Under the pieces are notes generated by a model that saw nothing but the letters and a program-made list of their open reading frames with translations, was not told the origin of the DNA and ran no database searches. 64,000 nt of DNA from Clostridium zeae (GTDB taxonomy: Bacteria > Bacillota > Clostridia > Clostridiales > Clostridiaceae), in contig NZ_BMBA01000002.1 in NCBI RefSeq assembly GCF_017312485.1, positions 1-64,000 on the forward strand. The letters run 5' to 3'. Of the stretch, positions 24,201-31,791 are shown piece after piece (positions within the stretch are counted from its first letter, which is position 1; every line of letters begins with the position of its first letter). A program made the position numbers and the translations under genes.

Positions 24201-26699
24201 GAAAAAATTTTCGGACAAATTGTTTTGAACCTTCAGGGAAAATCAAAAGATTCTATTCTTTTATCAGGAAAATTGTGTAACGAAAATGAAATGCTTTCTC
24301 TTGTAAATAATACTCGAGATATGGTTGCACTATTTTTTATTTTTCTAAATAAAACCATACTATGTTATTTTTTTGGAGAATATTCTCTAGCACTGAAGTA
24401 TGCCAAAAAAGCTGAGGAAAACTTATCTGGTGTGGCTGGAATGTTCGATATTGCCGTTTTATATTATTTTGATTCACTATCAAGGCTTGCTTTATATTCT
24501 TCCGCTTCAGCTGATGATAAAATAGAATTTTTAACTAAAGTAGAACAAAATCAAGAAAGCCTTAGACATTGGTCTAAATATGCTCCAATGAATTTTTCGC
24601 ATAAATTCCATTTAGTTGAAGCAGAGCTCTTAAGAGTTAAAGATAGACCATATGAAGCTATTGAACATTATCATAAGGCTATTTCAATGGCAAAGGAATA
24701 TGAATATCTGAATGATGAGGCTTTGGCAAATGAACTAGCTGGTCAGTTTTGGCTCATTAAAGATAATCATAACTATGCAAGACTACATCTGAAAGAATCA
24801 TACTCATGTTATAAACGCTGGGGGGCAGTAGCTAAGATTAAAAATCTAAATGCTAAATACCCTAGAATTTTTAATGATGATTTTGAACAAGAAAAATATG
24901 ATGATAATTCAACGGTTACCATGTCTGAACTTATTGATTTCAATACAATTATGAAAGCTAGTCAAGCTATTTCTCAAGAAATTGTCTTAGATGAACTTAT
25001 AAAAAAATTAATCAAAAGCATAGTGGAAAATATAGGTGCAGAAAAAGCTGTATTTATCATGAAAAAATCTAATGATTTTATAATTAAAGGTATCAAGGAA
25101 AGTTATGAAGAAAAAATAACTATTTTTCAAGATATGAAACTTTCAGAATACGAAAGCCTTCCATTAAGCATCATTAATTATGTTAGCAGAACAAGTGAAA
25201 GTATTATTTTAGAAAATTCTATTACATCTACAAGTTTCAGCATAGATAAATACATCATAGAACAAAAGCCTAAATCAATCTTATGTTTTCCTTTAATAAA
25301 TCAGAAGGACTTAAAGGGACTAATTTATCTTGAAAATAACCTGATAACTGGTGCTTTCACTAGCAAAAGATTAAAAGCGCTAGAACTACTCTCCTCTCAA
25401 ATAATAATCTCATTAGAAAATGCGAGATTATATAATGATTTAGAGTATTCCAATGAGATATTAGATAATAAAGTTAAAGAAAGAACATCTCAGCTAAAAA
25501 AAGAGCGAGACAACTTAAAAAAATACCTTGATATTGCTGAAGTTTTATTCTTCGTTCTAGATAAAAATGGTCGAATAGTATTAATTAATCGAAAAGGTTG
25601 TGAGATCCTAGGCTGCAGTGAAGAAGAAATAATCGGAAAGATATGGCATGAAACCTTCATTCATGAAAAAGATAGAGAGAAAATAAAAACTGATTTTGAA
25701 AAGACTATAAACGGGGAACTAGTTGAATATTCAAGCGGAGTTATATTAACTAACTCTGGAGAGGAAAGAATAGCTTATAGCCGTAATGCACTTTTAAGAG
25801 ATGAAAACGGCATCATTGAAGGAACCTTGAGCTGCGTAGTAGATGTTACCGAATATACAATGCTCAGGGAACAATTTGAATATAATCAACTAAAGTTAGA
25901 GCTTTTTGCTAACTTATCTCATGAATTGAAAACTCCACTTAATCTTTCTTTTTGTGCGCTGCAAATGTTAAATCTATATAGAAACAATAATGTAAGCTTT
26001 GTGATCAATGAAAAACTAGATAAATATGCTAATATCATCAAGCAAAATAATTATAGACTTTTGAAATTGGTAAACAATATAGTTGATATAACTAGAATAA
26101 CTTCAAATTCCTTTGATTTAAATTTACAGAAGTATAATATTGTTGATATTATACGTATTATAACTTACTCCGTTTCAGATTATGTAGAAAACAAAAACCG
26201 CATATTAGAATTTAATTCAGATATAAAGAATAAGGTAATAATTTGTGATCCATTTAGTATTGAAAGGATAATATTAAACCTACTTTCTAATGCTGTTAAG
26301 TTTACTGATGAAGGCGATAAAATCACTGTAAATATCTACGATAGAGAAGATAGTATAATTATTGAAGTGGAAGATACCGGAATTGGTATACCAAAAAATA
26401 AACAAGAGATGATCTTTGAACGCTTTAGACAGGTAGATAAATCCTTTAGCAGGAATAGCGAAGGAAGTGGCATTGGTTTAACCATTGTTAAATTACTAGT
26501 AGAGTTGCACCAAGGTGAGATTTCAGTAGAAAGCCACGTAGGAAAATCCACTAGATTCACCATTAAACTACCTGTTAATCTATCTATAAATAACTCTGAG
26601 ATACAAGATCAAAATATCTATTCATATAATTATGATAACTATTCCAATAGCTTAATCGATAGATTGGATGTTGAATTTTCTGACGTTTATGGATTATAA
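21234..26699 (+). CDS. Pseudokinase / AAA-type ATPase / GAF-PAS histidine kinase
   Basis: 1,821 aa multidomain signalling protein. Residues 1-205 are a Ser/Thr kinase-like domain without the N-lobe: no Gly-rich loop or VAIK Lys, HRD is HRN (53-55), DFG is absent, APE is kept. An ATPase module follows (Walker A GSSGVGKST near 254-262, Walker B LILIDDLQW-type VILIDDLQW near 379), then about 600 residues of TPR-like helices, a GAF domain (~1240-1390), a PAS domain (~1430-1540), HisKA (SHELKTPL, His near 1562) and HATPase (NAVKF, DTGIGIP, GSGIGLT, ~1680-1785). Starts at GTG with GGGAG upstream. No response regulator adjoins. Hybrids of this plan occur in cyanobacteria and clostridia. Confidence 0.9.
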   Translation: MIKIKGYEIDGNLKDTSLKNLIKNKVIKLEDFFHIAALLINSLDEIHRNKVFHRNITPYNILIDDYENIDIVESNNSIYKKSKNQNQKNIEHLPYYLEYMAPENTERLDKAVDYRANFYSLGIIFYEMLTGILPFDNPDKFELIYSHMAKEAIPPIKINSSIPQVLSDIVMKLMSKMPDDRYQSLIGLEWDLKRCEESYKAKGQIEYFKIGSKDFCNRFLVSSKLYGKDKELKQLFNSLEKVKDGSKELLFIKGSSGVGKSTFINQLYNTGIKNSYSFVTGKFEQAQRELPYLALIHAFEDFISQLLMKSSSELALWRERILNAVGNNGQILTSILPSLKLIIGQQPDVPKLGATEAQNRFRLAFLNFMMAIAQKEHPLVILIDDLQWIDPASLGFIEMLMTSTSIKYLLIIACIGDDDDKLLKPIKLMSDELVIDNSLVNTIELKPLKNDEVELLVKDTLDTTEDLSKIKELSNLAYSKAQGNPFLINQFLQVLYQKGYIWFNYDLMQWCFDLAKIKRLDITENIIEMLLLKFETLSASTKDLLINAACIGNQFDLQTLSLVTNRTLDSALYDLQFAIEEGLITNIKDTNSDPSEDNPRFEFLHERIQQDIYCLLNDKIKHKIHLHIGQLLLEKYSNDLESDYIFEPLRHLNVGKHIIDDLQEYLNLISLNFEAGMIAKEASAYTAAFVHFKTGIEMLCSNSWEENYELTLQLHVEITEMCYLNSNYIELEKYAEIVLNNSKLLSDKVRIYNIKIQAYQAQLKYQEALETGLFVLKLIGIEIPTRPDQIDVEKAFSTIKNLMSGIEPEDLLNLPTMSDPIKLSAMEIMLNTTPATYKTAPMLTPILSCKMVELSLKYGNSPLSPGAYTFYGLSLCTKHNDIELGCRIGNVSIELVGRSNLNQYKAIVLDMNSYSIKHWKDHLRLTLNQFIEGFNVGVENGNFENAACCLAGHAKNSFYLGRPLDILEKEICSNIRVIEKIKICSSLNYEKIFGQIVLNLQGKSKDSILLSGKLCNENEMLSLVNNTRDMVALFFIFLNKTILCYFFGEYSLALKYAKKAEENLSGVAGMFDIAVLYYFDSLSRLALYSSASADDKIEFLTKVEQNQESLRHWSKYAPMNFSHKFHLVEAELLRVKDRPYEAIEHYHKAISMAKEYEYLNDEALANELAGQFWLIKDNHNYARLHLKESYSCYKRWGAVAKIKNLNAKYPRIFNDDFEQEKYDDNSTVTMSELIDFNTIMKASQAISQEIVLDELIKKLIKSIVENIGAEKAVFIMKKSNDFIIKGIKESYEEKITIFQDMKLSEYESLPLSIINYVSRTSESIILENSITSTSFSIDKYIIEQKPKSILCFPLINQKDLKGLIYLENNLITGAFTSKRLKALELLSSQIIISLENARLYNDLEYSNEILDNKVKERTSQLKKERDNLKKYLDIAEVLFFVLDKNGRIVLINRKGCEILGCSEEEIIGKIWHETFIHEKDREKIKTDFEKTINGELVEYSSGVILTNSGEERIAYSRNALLRDENGIIEGTLSCVVDVTEYTMLREQFEYNQLKLELFANLSHELKTPLNLSFCALQMLNLYRNNNVSFVINEKLDKYANIIKQNNYRLLKLVNNIVDITRITSNSFDLNLQKYNIVDIIRIITYSVSDYVENKNRILEFNSDIKNKVIICDPFSIERIILNLLSNAVKFTDEGDKITVNIYDREDSIIIEVEDTGIGIPKNKQEMIFERFRQVDKSFSRNSEGSGIGLTIVKLLVELHQGEISVESHVGKSTRFTIKLPVNLSINNSEIQDQNIYSYNYDNYSNSLIDRLDVEFSDVYGL

Positions 26700-26719
26700 G
26701 CTATAACTTTATAAAGGCA

Positions 26720-26768
26720 AAAGAACCATGATAAGGAGGATGTATACCTTCTAAATTCATGGTTCTTT
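26720..26768. terminator. Terminator of the large kinase gene
   Basis: AAAGAACCATGA (26720-26731) and TCATGGTTCTTT (26757-26768) form a perfect 12-bp stem with a 25-nt loop. It lies 20 bp past the plus-strand stop and runs straight into the mini repeat A. Confidence 0.7.
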
Positions 26769-26827
26769 ATAAAGATGCACCACTTCAATCTAAAAACTAT
26801 TTTAAAATGAAGTGGTGCATCTTTATA
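26768..26827. repeat. Repeat A, reduced to perfect ends
   Basis: TATAAAGATGCACCACTTCA (26768-26787) and its exact complement (26808-26827) flank a 20-nt loop. The ends match the family A termini with a C for T change on both arms. The inner hairpin is lost. It lies between convergent genes and may end transcription from both. Confidence 0.75.
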
Positions 26828-26861
26828 TTTATTATTTTTACTTTGCTCCGATATAGGAGAC

Positions 26862-27650
26862 CTAGCTTCCTGAGCTTTCGTAACTCTTAATTCCTCTAGT
26901 CCAAAGTCCATATGCTAATATCCAAGCCACAGCTGCACAAAGTATAGTACCTCCTACCCCATAAACAAAACTAACCTTTCCTAAGATATATTCCGCAGGA
27001 ATGAAGGCAGTAAACGCAAACGGGATAATGAACTGAACAATAACACTTATTGCTTTTGGATAAATACTCATTGGATATTTTGCAAAAGTACTGATATTAT
27101 AAACCATAAAAATAAGATTTATAGAATTTTTAATCCAAAATGCAAAGGATGCAAAAAATAACTTTATTGAAGTATAGATTACCGCTCCAGCAAAGACAAG
27201 TATTATGAAAATTAGAATATTGAATATAGATATAGAAATACTTATCTTAGGCACTGAAATAGCCAAAATCACTATTCCTACAATAATTTCTCCGAATGCA
27301 TCAGGTTGAAACCTCTCAGATATCATTTGAAAAAATGGATTTATCGGTCTTACTAAATATCTATCAAAAGTACCTTGTATTACCATATCTCTTGCAAAAA
27401 TCCAAATGTTATCCATAATTAAATGATCAATACCTCTTGGTAACTGTGCAAATCCGTAGATGAATAGCATATCATAATAACTCCATCCATTTAGGGTTGG
27501 TATATTATTAAATACTAGGTTAATGAAAGCTATCCCAGAGGCTTGGATTAGAAAAAATCCAAATAACCCTAATAAAAAATCCGCTTTATATTCCATTAGG
27601 CTTTTCAAATATTGAATAAAAAACTTTTTATAAAGCTTAACATATCTCAT
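26862..27650 (-). CDS. ABC-2 type exporter permease
   Basis: 262 aa with six hydrophobic segments. It resembles the COG3694 permease that pairs with a COG4587 permease and a COG4586 ATPase; substrate unknown, export from the cytoplasm is inferred. The frame is open up to 27665, but the ATG at 27650 has GGAGG 8 nt upstream, so I start there, 4 bp after the previous gene's stop. Last gene of the three-gene operon. Confidence 0.8.
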   Translation of the reverse strand: MRYVKLYKKFFIQYLKSLMEYKADFLLGLFGFFLIQASGIAFINLVFNNIPTLNGWSYYDMLFIYGFAQLPRGIDHLIMDNIWIFARDMVIQGTFDRYLVRPINPFFQMISERFQPDAFGEIIVGIVILAISVPKISISISIFNILIFIILVFAGAVIYTSIKLFFASFAFWIKNSINLIFMVYNISTFAKYPMSIYPKAISVIVQFIIPFAFTAFIPAEYILGKVSFVYGVGGTILCAAVAWILAYGLWTRGIKSYESSGS

Positions 27651-27654
27651 AATA

Positions 27655-28473
27655 TTAACCTCCAAGTATGGTTAGTTTCTTCATCGATCTATTCCACATG
27701 AAAGTACTTAATAAAGCAAGCAGCACTATCCACACCACTTGAACTAATAAACTATTTAGGATTTCATAACCTTTTATTTTTCCCAGATATATCATTATTG
27801 GTGTATAATTCATCGATGAAAAAGGTACAAATTTTAGTACATTCTGAAACCAGTGTGGAAAAAATACTAAAGGTATCAGTGAGCCTGAGCAAAATTCAAT
27901 AACAGCTCCTTGAATTTGTGAAATTCCCCAAAGATTCGTAAACGAAAATGCCAGTAGCCCAACACAATAGTTAAAAAAGAAAAGAACGAAATATGCTAAT
28001 ATGCAGCTAATTAAATATAATGCTAAAGTCATTATATCTGGAGGAAGCTCTCCAATAGTCACATATCTTACAATCAACAATATTATCCATAAAGGCACGG
28101 CTGCAAATATTAGAAATGCTGCTGTTCCTCCAAAGCATTGAAAAAGCACCCTTCCCTTGAAATTTATTGGTTTTATAAGGGACATAGCTATAGAACCATC
28201 CCTAACTTCCCCTCCTACAAAATAAGTCGCATTATTATCCAGTATTCCAGCTGTTATCCTACTCATAAATACATATAAGGCCATCTCAGCAGCCGTAAAA
28301 CCATACATAACTCCTTGAGGGGAATTAGCAAAAATAGCTTTCCAAAGATAATATACTACAAAAGTGGCGATTATATTTCCTAGTATGAACATATATACAT
28401 TTGCTTTGTAGGCTACAAATCTCTGAATGGAACATTTTAAGAAAGGCATATAAACTTTTGCTAGCCTTTTCAT
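27655..28473 (-). CDS. ABC-2 type exporter permease
   Basis: 272 aa with six hydrophobic segments, resembling COG4587 permeases. Its ATG overlaps the stop of the ATPase gene (TAATG), and AGGTGA lies upstream inside that gene, so translation is likely coupled. Forms the membrane channel with the next permease. Confidence 0.8.
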   Translation of the reverse strand: MKRLAKVYMPFLKCSIQRFVAYKANVYMFILGNIIATFVVYYLWKAIFANSPQGVMYGFTAAEMALYVFMSRITAGILDNNATYFVGGEVRDGSIAMSLIKPINFKGRVLFQCFGGTAAFLIFAAVPLWIILLIVRYVTIGELPPDIMTLALYLISCILAYFVLFFFNYCVGLLAFSFTNLWGISQIQGAVIEFCSGSLIPLVFFPHWFQNVLKFVPFSSMNYTPIMIYLGKIKGYEILNSLLVQVVWIVLLALLSTFMWNRSMKKLTILGG

Positions 28474-29480
28474 TAAACATTCACCTCATTTCTATATATC
28501 TTCTTAACTATTTCCTCTATGCTTGTTTCTTTTATTGATACATCTAATACCGGACACTCTTTCATAATCACATAGATTATATCTGACACAGGAATTTTAT
28601 TCTTATTAAATGTGACTATTACTGACCCAATTCCCTCTTCTATTAACAAATCATCTTTTGAGAAATTTAATGACTTATTAATATCAAATCTTTCAAGAAC
28701 TTCAGTACTTTTTACTTTTATCTCTACTTGACTCATGTATCCAAAGGTATTTTTTATTGCCTCGATGCTACCATCATAAATTTTCTTACCGTTATCTATA
28801 ATAATTATCCTGTTGCAAAGTTCTTCAATATCATTTAAATCATGAGTAGTTAATATAACTGTCGTACCAAATTCTTTATTTATTTCCTTAATAGCTTTTC
28901 TTACTTTTTCCTTAACCATAACATCAAGTCCAATAGTTGGTTCATCTAGATATAATATTTGAGGATTATGAAGAAGTGATGCTGCAAGATCAGCTCTCAT
29001 TCTTTGCCCTAAGGAAAGGCTTCTTACAGGGGTTGCCATGAATTCACCAAGTCCTAATACGTCGTCTAAAAACTTCATCCTATACTGAAAATCCTCATTT
29101 GAGACTTCATATATTTCTTTCAATACAGTGAAGGTTTCTCTTAATGCTAAGTCCCACCAAAGTTGAGTTCTTTGTCCAAAAACTACCCCTATCTTTTTTG
29201 CATTTTCCGTTCTGTTTTCATATGGTACTATACCATCTACAGTAACTTTTCCACTAGTCGGCGTCAGTATTCCAGTCATCATCTTTATTGTTGTAGACTT
29301 TCCTGCACCGTTAGCCCCTATATAACCTACTATCTCACCTTTATTTATTGTAAAGGTCATGTTGTCAACTGCCTTTTTCAAAGTATAATCTCTTGAAAAT
29401 AGCCCTTTAAAGGCTCCCTTAAGCCCCTCTTGTTTCTTTACTGTTTTAAATTCTTTACAAACATTCTCTAATACAATCAC
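28473..29480 (-). CDS. ABC transporter ATPase
   Basis: 335 aa nucleotide-binding subunit, COG4586-like. Walker A GANGAGKST, signature SLSLGQRMR, Walker B ILYLDEPTIGLD and the switch His in TTHDLND are all present. The C-terminal 90 residues are the extra domain of exporter ATPases. I start at the GTG at 29480, with GGAGGG 6 nt upstream; the open frame runs seven codons further through the ribosome site. First gene of the operon with the two permeases. Confidence 0.88.
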   Translation of the reverse strand: MIVLENVCKEFKTVKKQEGLKGAFKGLFSRDYTLKKAVDNMTFTINKGEIVGYIGANGAGKSTTIKMMTGILTPTSGKVTVDGIVPYENRTENAKKIGVVFGQRTQLWWDLALRETFTVLKEIYEVSNEDFQYRMKFLDDVLGLGEFMATPVRSLSLGQRMRADLAASLLHNPQILYLDEPTIGLDVMVKEKVRKAIKEINKEFGTTVILTTHDLNDIEELCNRIIIIDNGKKIYDGSIEAIKNTFGYMSQVEIKVKSTEVLERFDINKSLNFSKDDLLIEEGIGSVIVTFNKNKIPVSDIIYVIMKECPVLDVSIKETSIEEIVKKIYRNEVNV

Positions 29481-29832
29481 GTATTTCCCTCCTAGCCCCA
29501 ATATACAATGGTAATTCTGCTAGCCTTAATTTTCTTTAACAAATTATATTTAAGGCTTATATTTTTATTAATTAATACTATTTTAAAAACTTTCTTAGTT
29601 TGCCATAGCTACCTCATGAACAATTGCATCTATAATTTACAGTAACTCGATGCAACCGATTGCATGAATTGATATAAAAATATAATCTATCCCGTGCTAC
29701 TCTATTACCACTTTTCATTGTAGTTTGCTTTTATTTAGTTGTCAATATATGTAACTGCTTTTTGTAACAACCTATAAATCTCATTATCTTATGAAAAAAT
29801 TGCTGATGTGCCTTTTTATATCTATATATATG
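29481..29832. other. Upstream region of the ABC operon with inverted TTGCATC motifs
   Basis: Near 29625-29672, TTGCATC and GATGCAA form a 7-bp inverted repeat with about 18 bp between them, and a third ATTGCAT follows. On the minus strand a TTGCAT lies 15 bp before TATAGA. This could be a regulator site over the operon promoter, but the promoter spacing is poor. The rest shows no ORF. Confidence 0.35.
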
Positions 29833-29928
29833 GATGTACCACTTAGTAATAAAATTTATTATTTTTAAATTCTCTCACCAGAAGCCGTGAGAGCTTTAAA
29901 AATAGATTTCGGATTGAAGTGTTTCATC
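29833..29928. repeat. Dispersed palindromic repeat A, full copy 3
   Basis: Ends are GATGTACCACTTAGTA and GATTGAAGTGTTTCATC. The inner stem is CTCTCAC/GTGAGAG with loop CAGAAGCC, flanked by ATTTTTAAA/TTTAAAAAT. It lies beyond the terminator of the flavin reductase gene. Confidence 0.85.
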
Positions 29929-29943
29929 TTTAGCAACTTTTTT

Positions 29944-29987
29944 TACAGTAAAAAAATAAGAACCCCCATTTATATGAGAATTCTTAT
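29944..29987 (-). terminator. Terminator of the flavin reductase gene
   Basis: ATAAGAA (29956-29962) and TTCTTAT (29981-29987) form the stem. On the minus strand it is followed by TTTTTTTACTGTAAAA. The same tail TTTTTTACTGTA occurs after other terminators in this window. Confidence 0.6.
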
Positions 29988-30075
29988 CTCTACTATAGAA
30001 TTTAGCAACATAAACTATCAGCCAAAAATTTAGCCTTTATAGCAATTATTATTTCAAAAATCCGTATCTTCCAGC

Positions 30076-30711
30076 TTATCTTATAAAGTTAGTATATATT
30101 TTATCTTCTCTCTTACTTTCTTGAACGTTACCTTCTCCAGCCTTAACAAGCTTTAATAACCATGACATATTTTTACCTAATACTCTCATGATTTGCATTC
30201 CCTCTTCATCTTGTAATACTTCTCCTGGTGCTGTGCCATTTGCTACATTCCAATAATTAGATGTAGGCATTAACATTTCAGAGTAATTTAAATAGTTATT
30301 TAGCTGATTGAATACTGGAACCCCTCCAGCTCTTCTTACAGCCACCACACTTGCTCCAACCTTATGTCTAAGCATTCCTTTATTTATAGATGTAACATAG
30401 AAGGCTCTATCTAAAAATGACTTCATAGTACCTGGTATAGCAGCATAATGGACTGGTGATCCTAAAATAATTCCATCTGCTTCCTTCATTTTTTGAATCC
30501 AATCATTAACTTCATCATTTTGCATTACACATCTTTCATTCATATTTCTGCTACATCCACCACAATCCATACATCCACGAATTGTTTTGTTACCAACATG
30601 AATGATTTCTACCTCTATATTTTCTTTCTCTAATTCTGCAGCCACTGCCTTTATTGCCTCATAAGTATTTCCATTCTTTTTTGGGCTTCCATTAAAAGCT
30701 ACAACTTTCAT
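30076..30711 (-). CDS. Flavodoxin-fold NAD(P)H-dependent FMN reductase
   Basis: 211 aa. FNGSPKKNGNT (about 5-15) is the FMN phosphate loop, and GSPVHYAAIPGTMKSFLDR (about 84-102) the isoalloxazine region. The cluster CMDCGGCSRN...C (about 47-62) resembles the iron-sulfur flavoproteins. I start at ATG 30711 with GGAGG 8 nt upstream; the GTG at 30726 overlaps that site. The promoter (30753-30781) has two HxlR-like repeats above it, so the HxlR gene at 31296 may control it, likely in response to redox or electrophile stress. Confidence 0.88.
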   Translation of the reverse strand: MKVVAFNGSPKKNGNTYEAIKAVAAELEKENIEVEIIHVGNKTIRGCMDCGGCSRNMNERCVMQNDEVNDWIQKMKEADGIILGSPVHYAAIPGTMKSFLDRAFYVTSINKGMLRHKVGASVVAVRRAGGVPVFNQLNNYLNYSEMLMPTSNYWNVANGTAPGEVLQDEEGMQIMRVLGKNMSWLLKLVKAGEGNVQESKREDKIYTNFIR

Positions 30712-30752
30712 ATTTAATACCTCCACACACTTTACTTTAAAACCATGTGCTT

Positions 30753-30781
30753 ATTATATGATTCAACAAATTAAGCTACAA
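30753..30781 (-). promoter_or_regulatory. Promoter of the flavin reductase gene
   Basis: TTGTAG (30776-30781), a 17-bp spacer and TATAAT (30753-30758) on the minus strand. The start would be near 30746, giving a 35-nt leader. Confidence 0.65.
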
Positions 30782-30787
30782 GTACGC

Positions 30788-30820
30788 ACTTTTTAGTTAG
30801 ATGACTTACTTTTTAGTAAG
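30788..30820. promoter_or_regulatory. HxlR-type direct repeats
   Basis: ACTTTTTAGT occurs twice, at 30788-30797 and 30808-30817, exactly 20 bp apart. The second is part of the palindrome CTTACTTTTTAGTAAG (30805-30820). They lie just upstream of the -35. B. subtilis HxlR activates from tandem repeats at such a place, so an activator site is likely. Confidence 0.55.
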
Positions 30821-31001
30821 ATTTATCATAATCACAGCCTTCTAAGGAGAAATAAAATTTATATTCTTATCAGGCTCCATTTATTTTCATCGTTAGATTT
30901 GCTATTATTAGTTTACTTGATATATACTGTAATTCTAATTAGTATTAAATCCGATTAGATTCTATTTAGTATTATTGAAATTAGGCTATGTTTAAGAATA
31001 T

Positions 31002-31205
31002 TGTTGAAATTAATTGGTTATACAGGAGACGCTATATGAGCGAGCTAATAGAATTAAATGATTTTTTCAGATGGAATGGCGTTAAGAAACTGTACTGTTC
31101 GAACGTAGTGAGTTTACAGTTTTAGCCATGGAATATGACAAAATTATATTAATTCTTTGCGTAAGCTCATTAAAGCGTCGGATGATTAACCAATTAATTT
31201 CAACA
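31002..31205 (+). repeat. Structured repeat B, copy 1
   Basis: 204 bp bounded by a perfect 19-bp inverted repeat (TGTTGAAATTAATTGGTTA and its complement). Inner stems are GACGCT/AGCGTC, TGAGC/GCTCA, AGAATTAA/TTAATTCT, ATGGC/GCCAT and AAACTGTA/TACAGTTT. So nearly the whole element can fold as one branched hairpin. It holds a 29-codon ORF (31036-31125). Other copies: 32714-32918 and 61310-61513. Confidence 0.85.
31036..31125 (+). CDS. 29-codon ORF inside repeat B copy 1
   Basis: Reads MSELIELNDFFRWNG then VKKLYCSNVVSLQF. CAGGAG lies 8 nt before ATG. The ORF keeps its length in all three copies, with changes S2N, I5L, L19M, V25I and Q28H. Two of these (L19M and Q28H) come from a paired change in one stem, so RNA folding alone may explain the conservation. 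Whether it is translated is unknown. Confidence 0.3.
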   Translation: MSELIELNDFFRWNGVKKLYCSNVVSLQF

Positions 31206-31295
31206 TGGTGCTTTAACAGCACCTAAAATTAATATATTTTTAAAGAATTGCATTTATCAATAAATTGAATTAAAAGGTTGAAAGTAGGTAATTGA

Positions 31296-31655
31296 ATGAT
31301 TAGTTATAATGGCAAAAAATATGTTTGCTTATTAGATTTTGCTATGGATTTTATTAGAGGTAAATGGAAAGCTGTTTTGCTTTGTCATTTATACAATGAG
31401 CCTAAAAGATTTTTAGAGCTACAACGTATGACAAAAGGAATAAGTCAGAAGGTGTTGAACGAGAAACTAAAGGAATTGGAAGTTGAAGATTTAGTTGATA
31501 AGAAGGTTTATGCAGAAATTCCTCCAAAGGTTGAGTATTTCCTTACTGACAAAGGAAAGGATTTAACTAAAATTATTAAAGAGATAGAGGCTTGGTCTGT
31601 TAAATATTATCCTCATTTAGATGGAGACTGCAAGCAAACTGACACTACAGAATAA
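31296..31655 (+). CDS. HxlR family transcriptional regulator
   Basis: 119 aa winged-helix protein of the HxlR/DUF24 type. MDFIRGKWKAVLLCHLYNEP (about 14-33) and FLELQRMTKGISQKVLNEKLKELE (about 36-59) are the family hallmarks. Cys11 and Cys29 near the N-terminus could sense thiol stress as in related YodB/HypR regulators. AGTAGG lies 9 nt before ATG. It is divergent from the flavin reductase gene, with repeat B lying between them. Confidence 0.88.
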   Translation: MISYNGKKYVCLLDFAMDFIRGKWKAVLLCHLYNEPKRFLELQRMTKGISQKVLNEKLKELEVEDLVDKKVYAEIPPKVEYFLTDKGKDLTKIIKEIEAWSVKYYPHLDGDCKQTDTTE

Positions 31656-31681
31656 AGTTAATATAATATATTACTAAAATA

Positions 31682-31723
31682 AAAACATCGTAAAATCCTA
31701 CTTTTTGAATTTTACGATGTTTT
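31682..31723. terminator. Bidirectional terminator
   Basis: AAAACATCGTAAAAT (31682-31696) and ATTTTACGATGTTTT (31709-31723) form a perfect 15-bp stem between the convergent hxlR-type gene and the pentapeptide gene. Confidence 0.85.
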
Positions 31724-31791
31724 AAGCTACCTTAAAATTATAAAAACAATGTATTCCTAGATAAAAAGTTCATTGTTAATCTTTACTTTAA

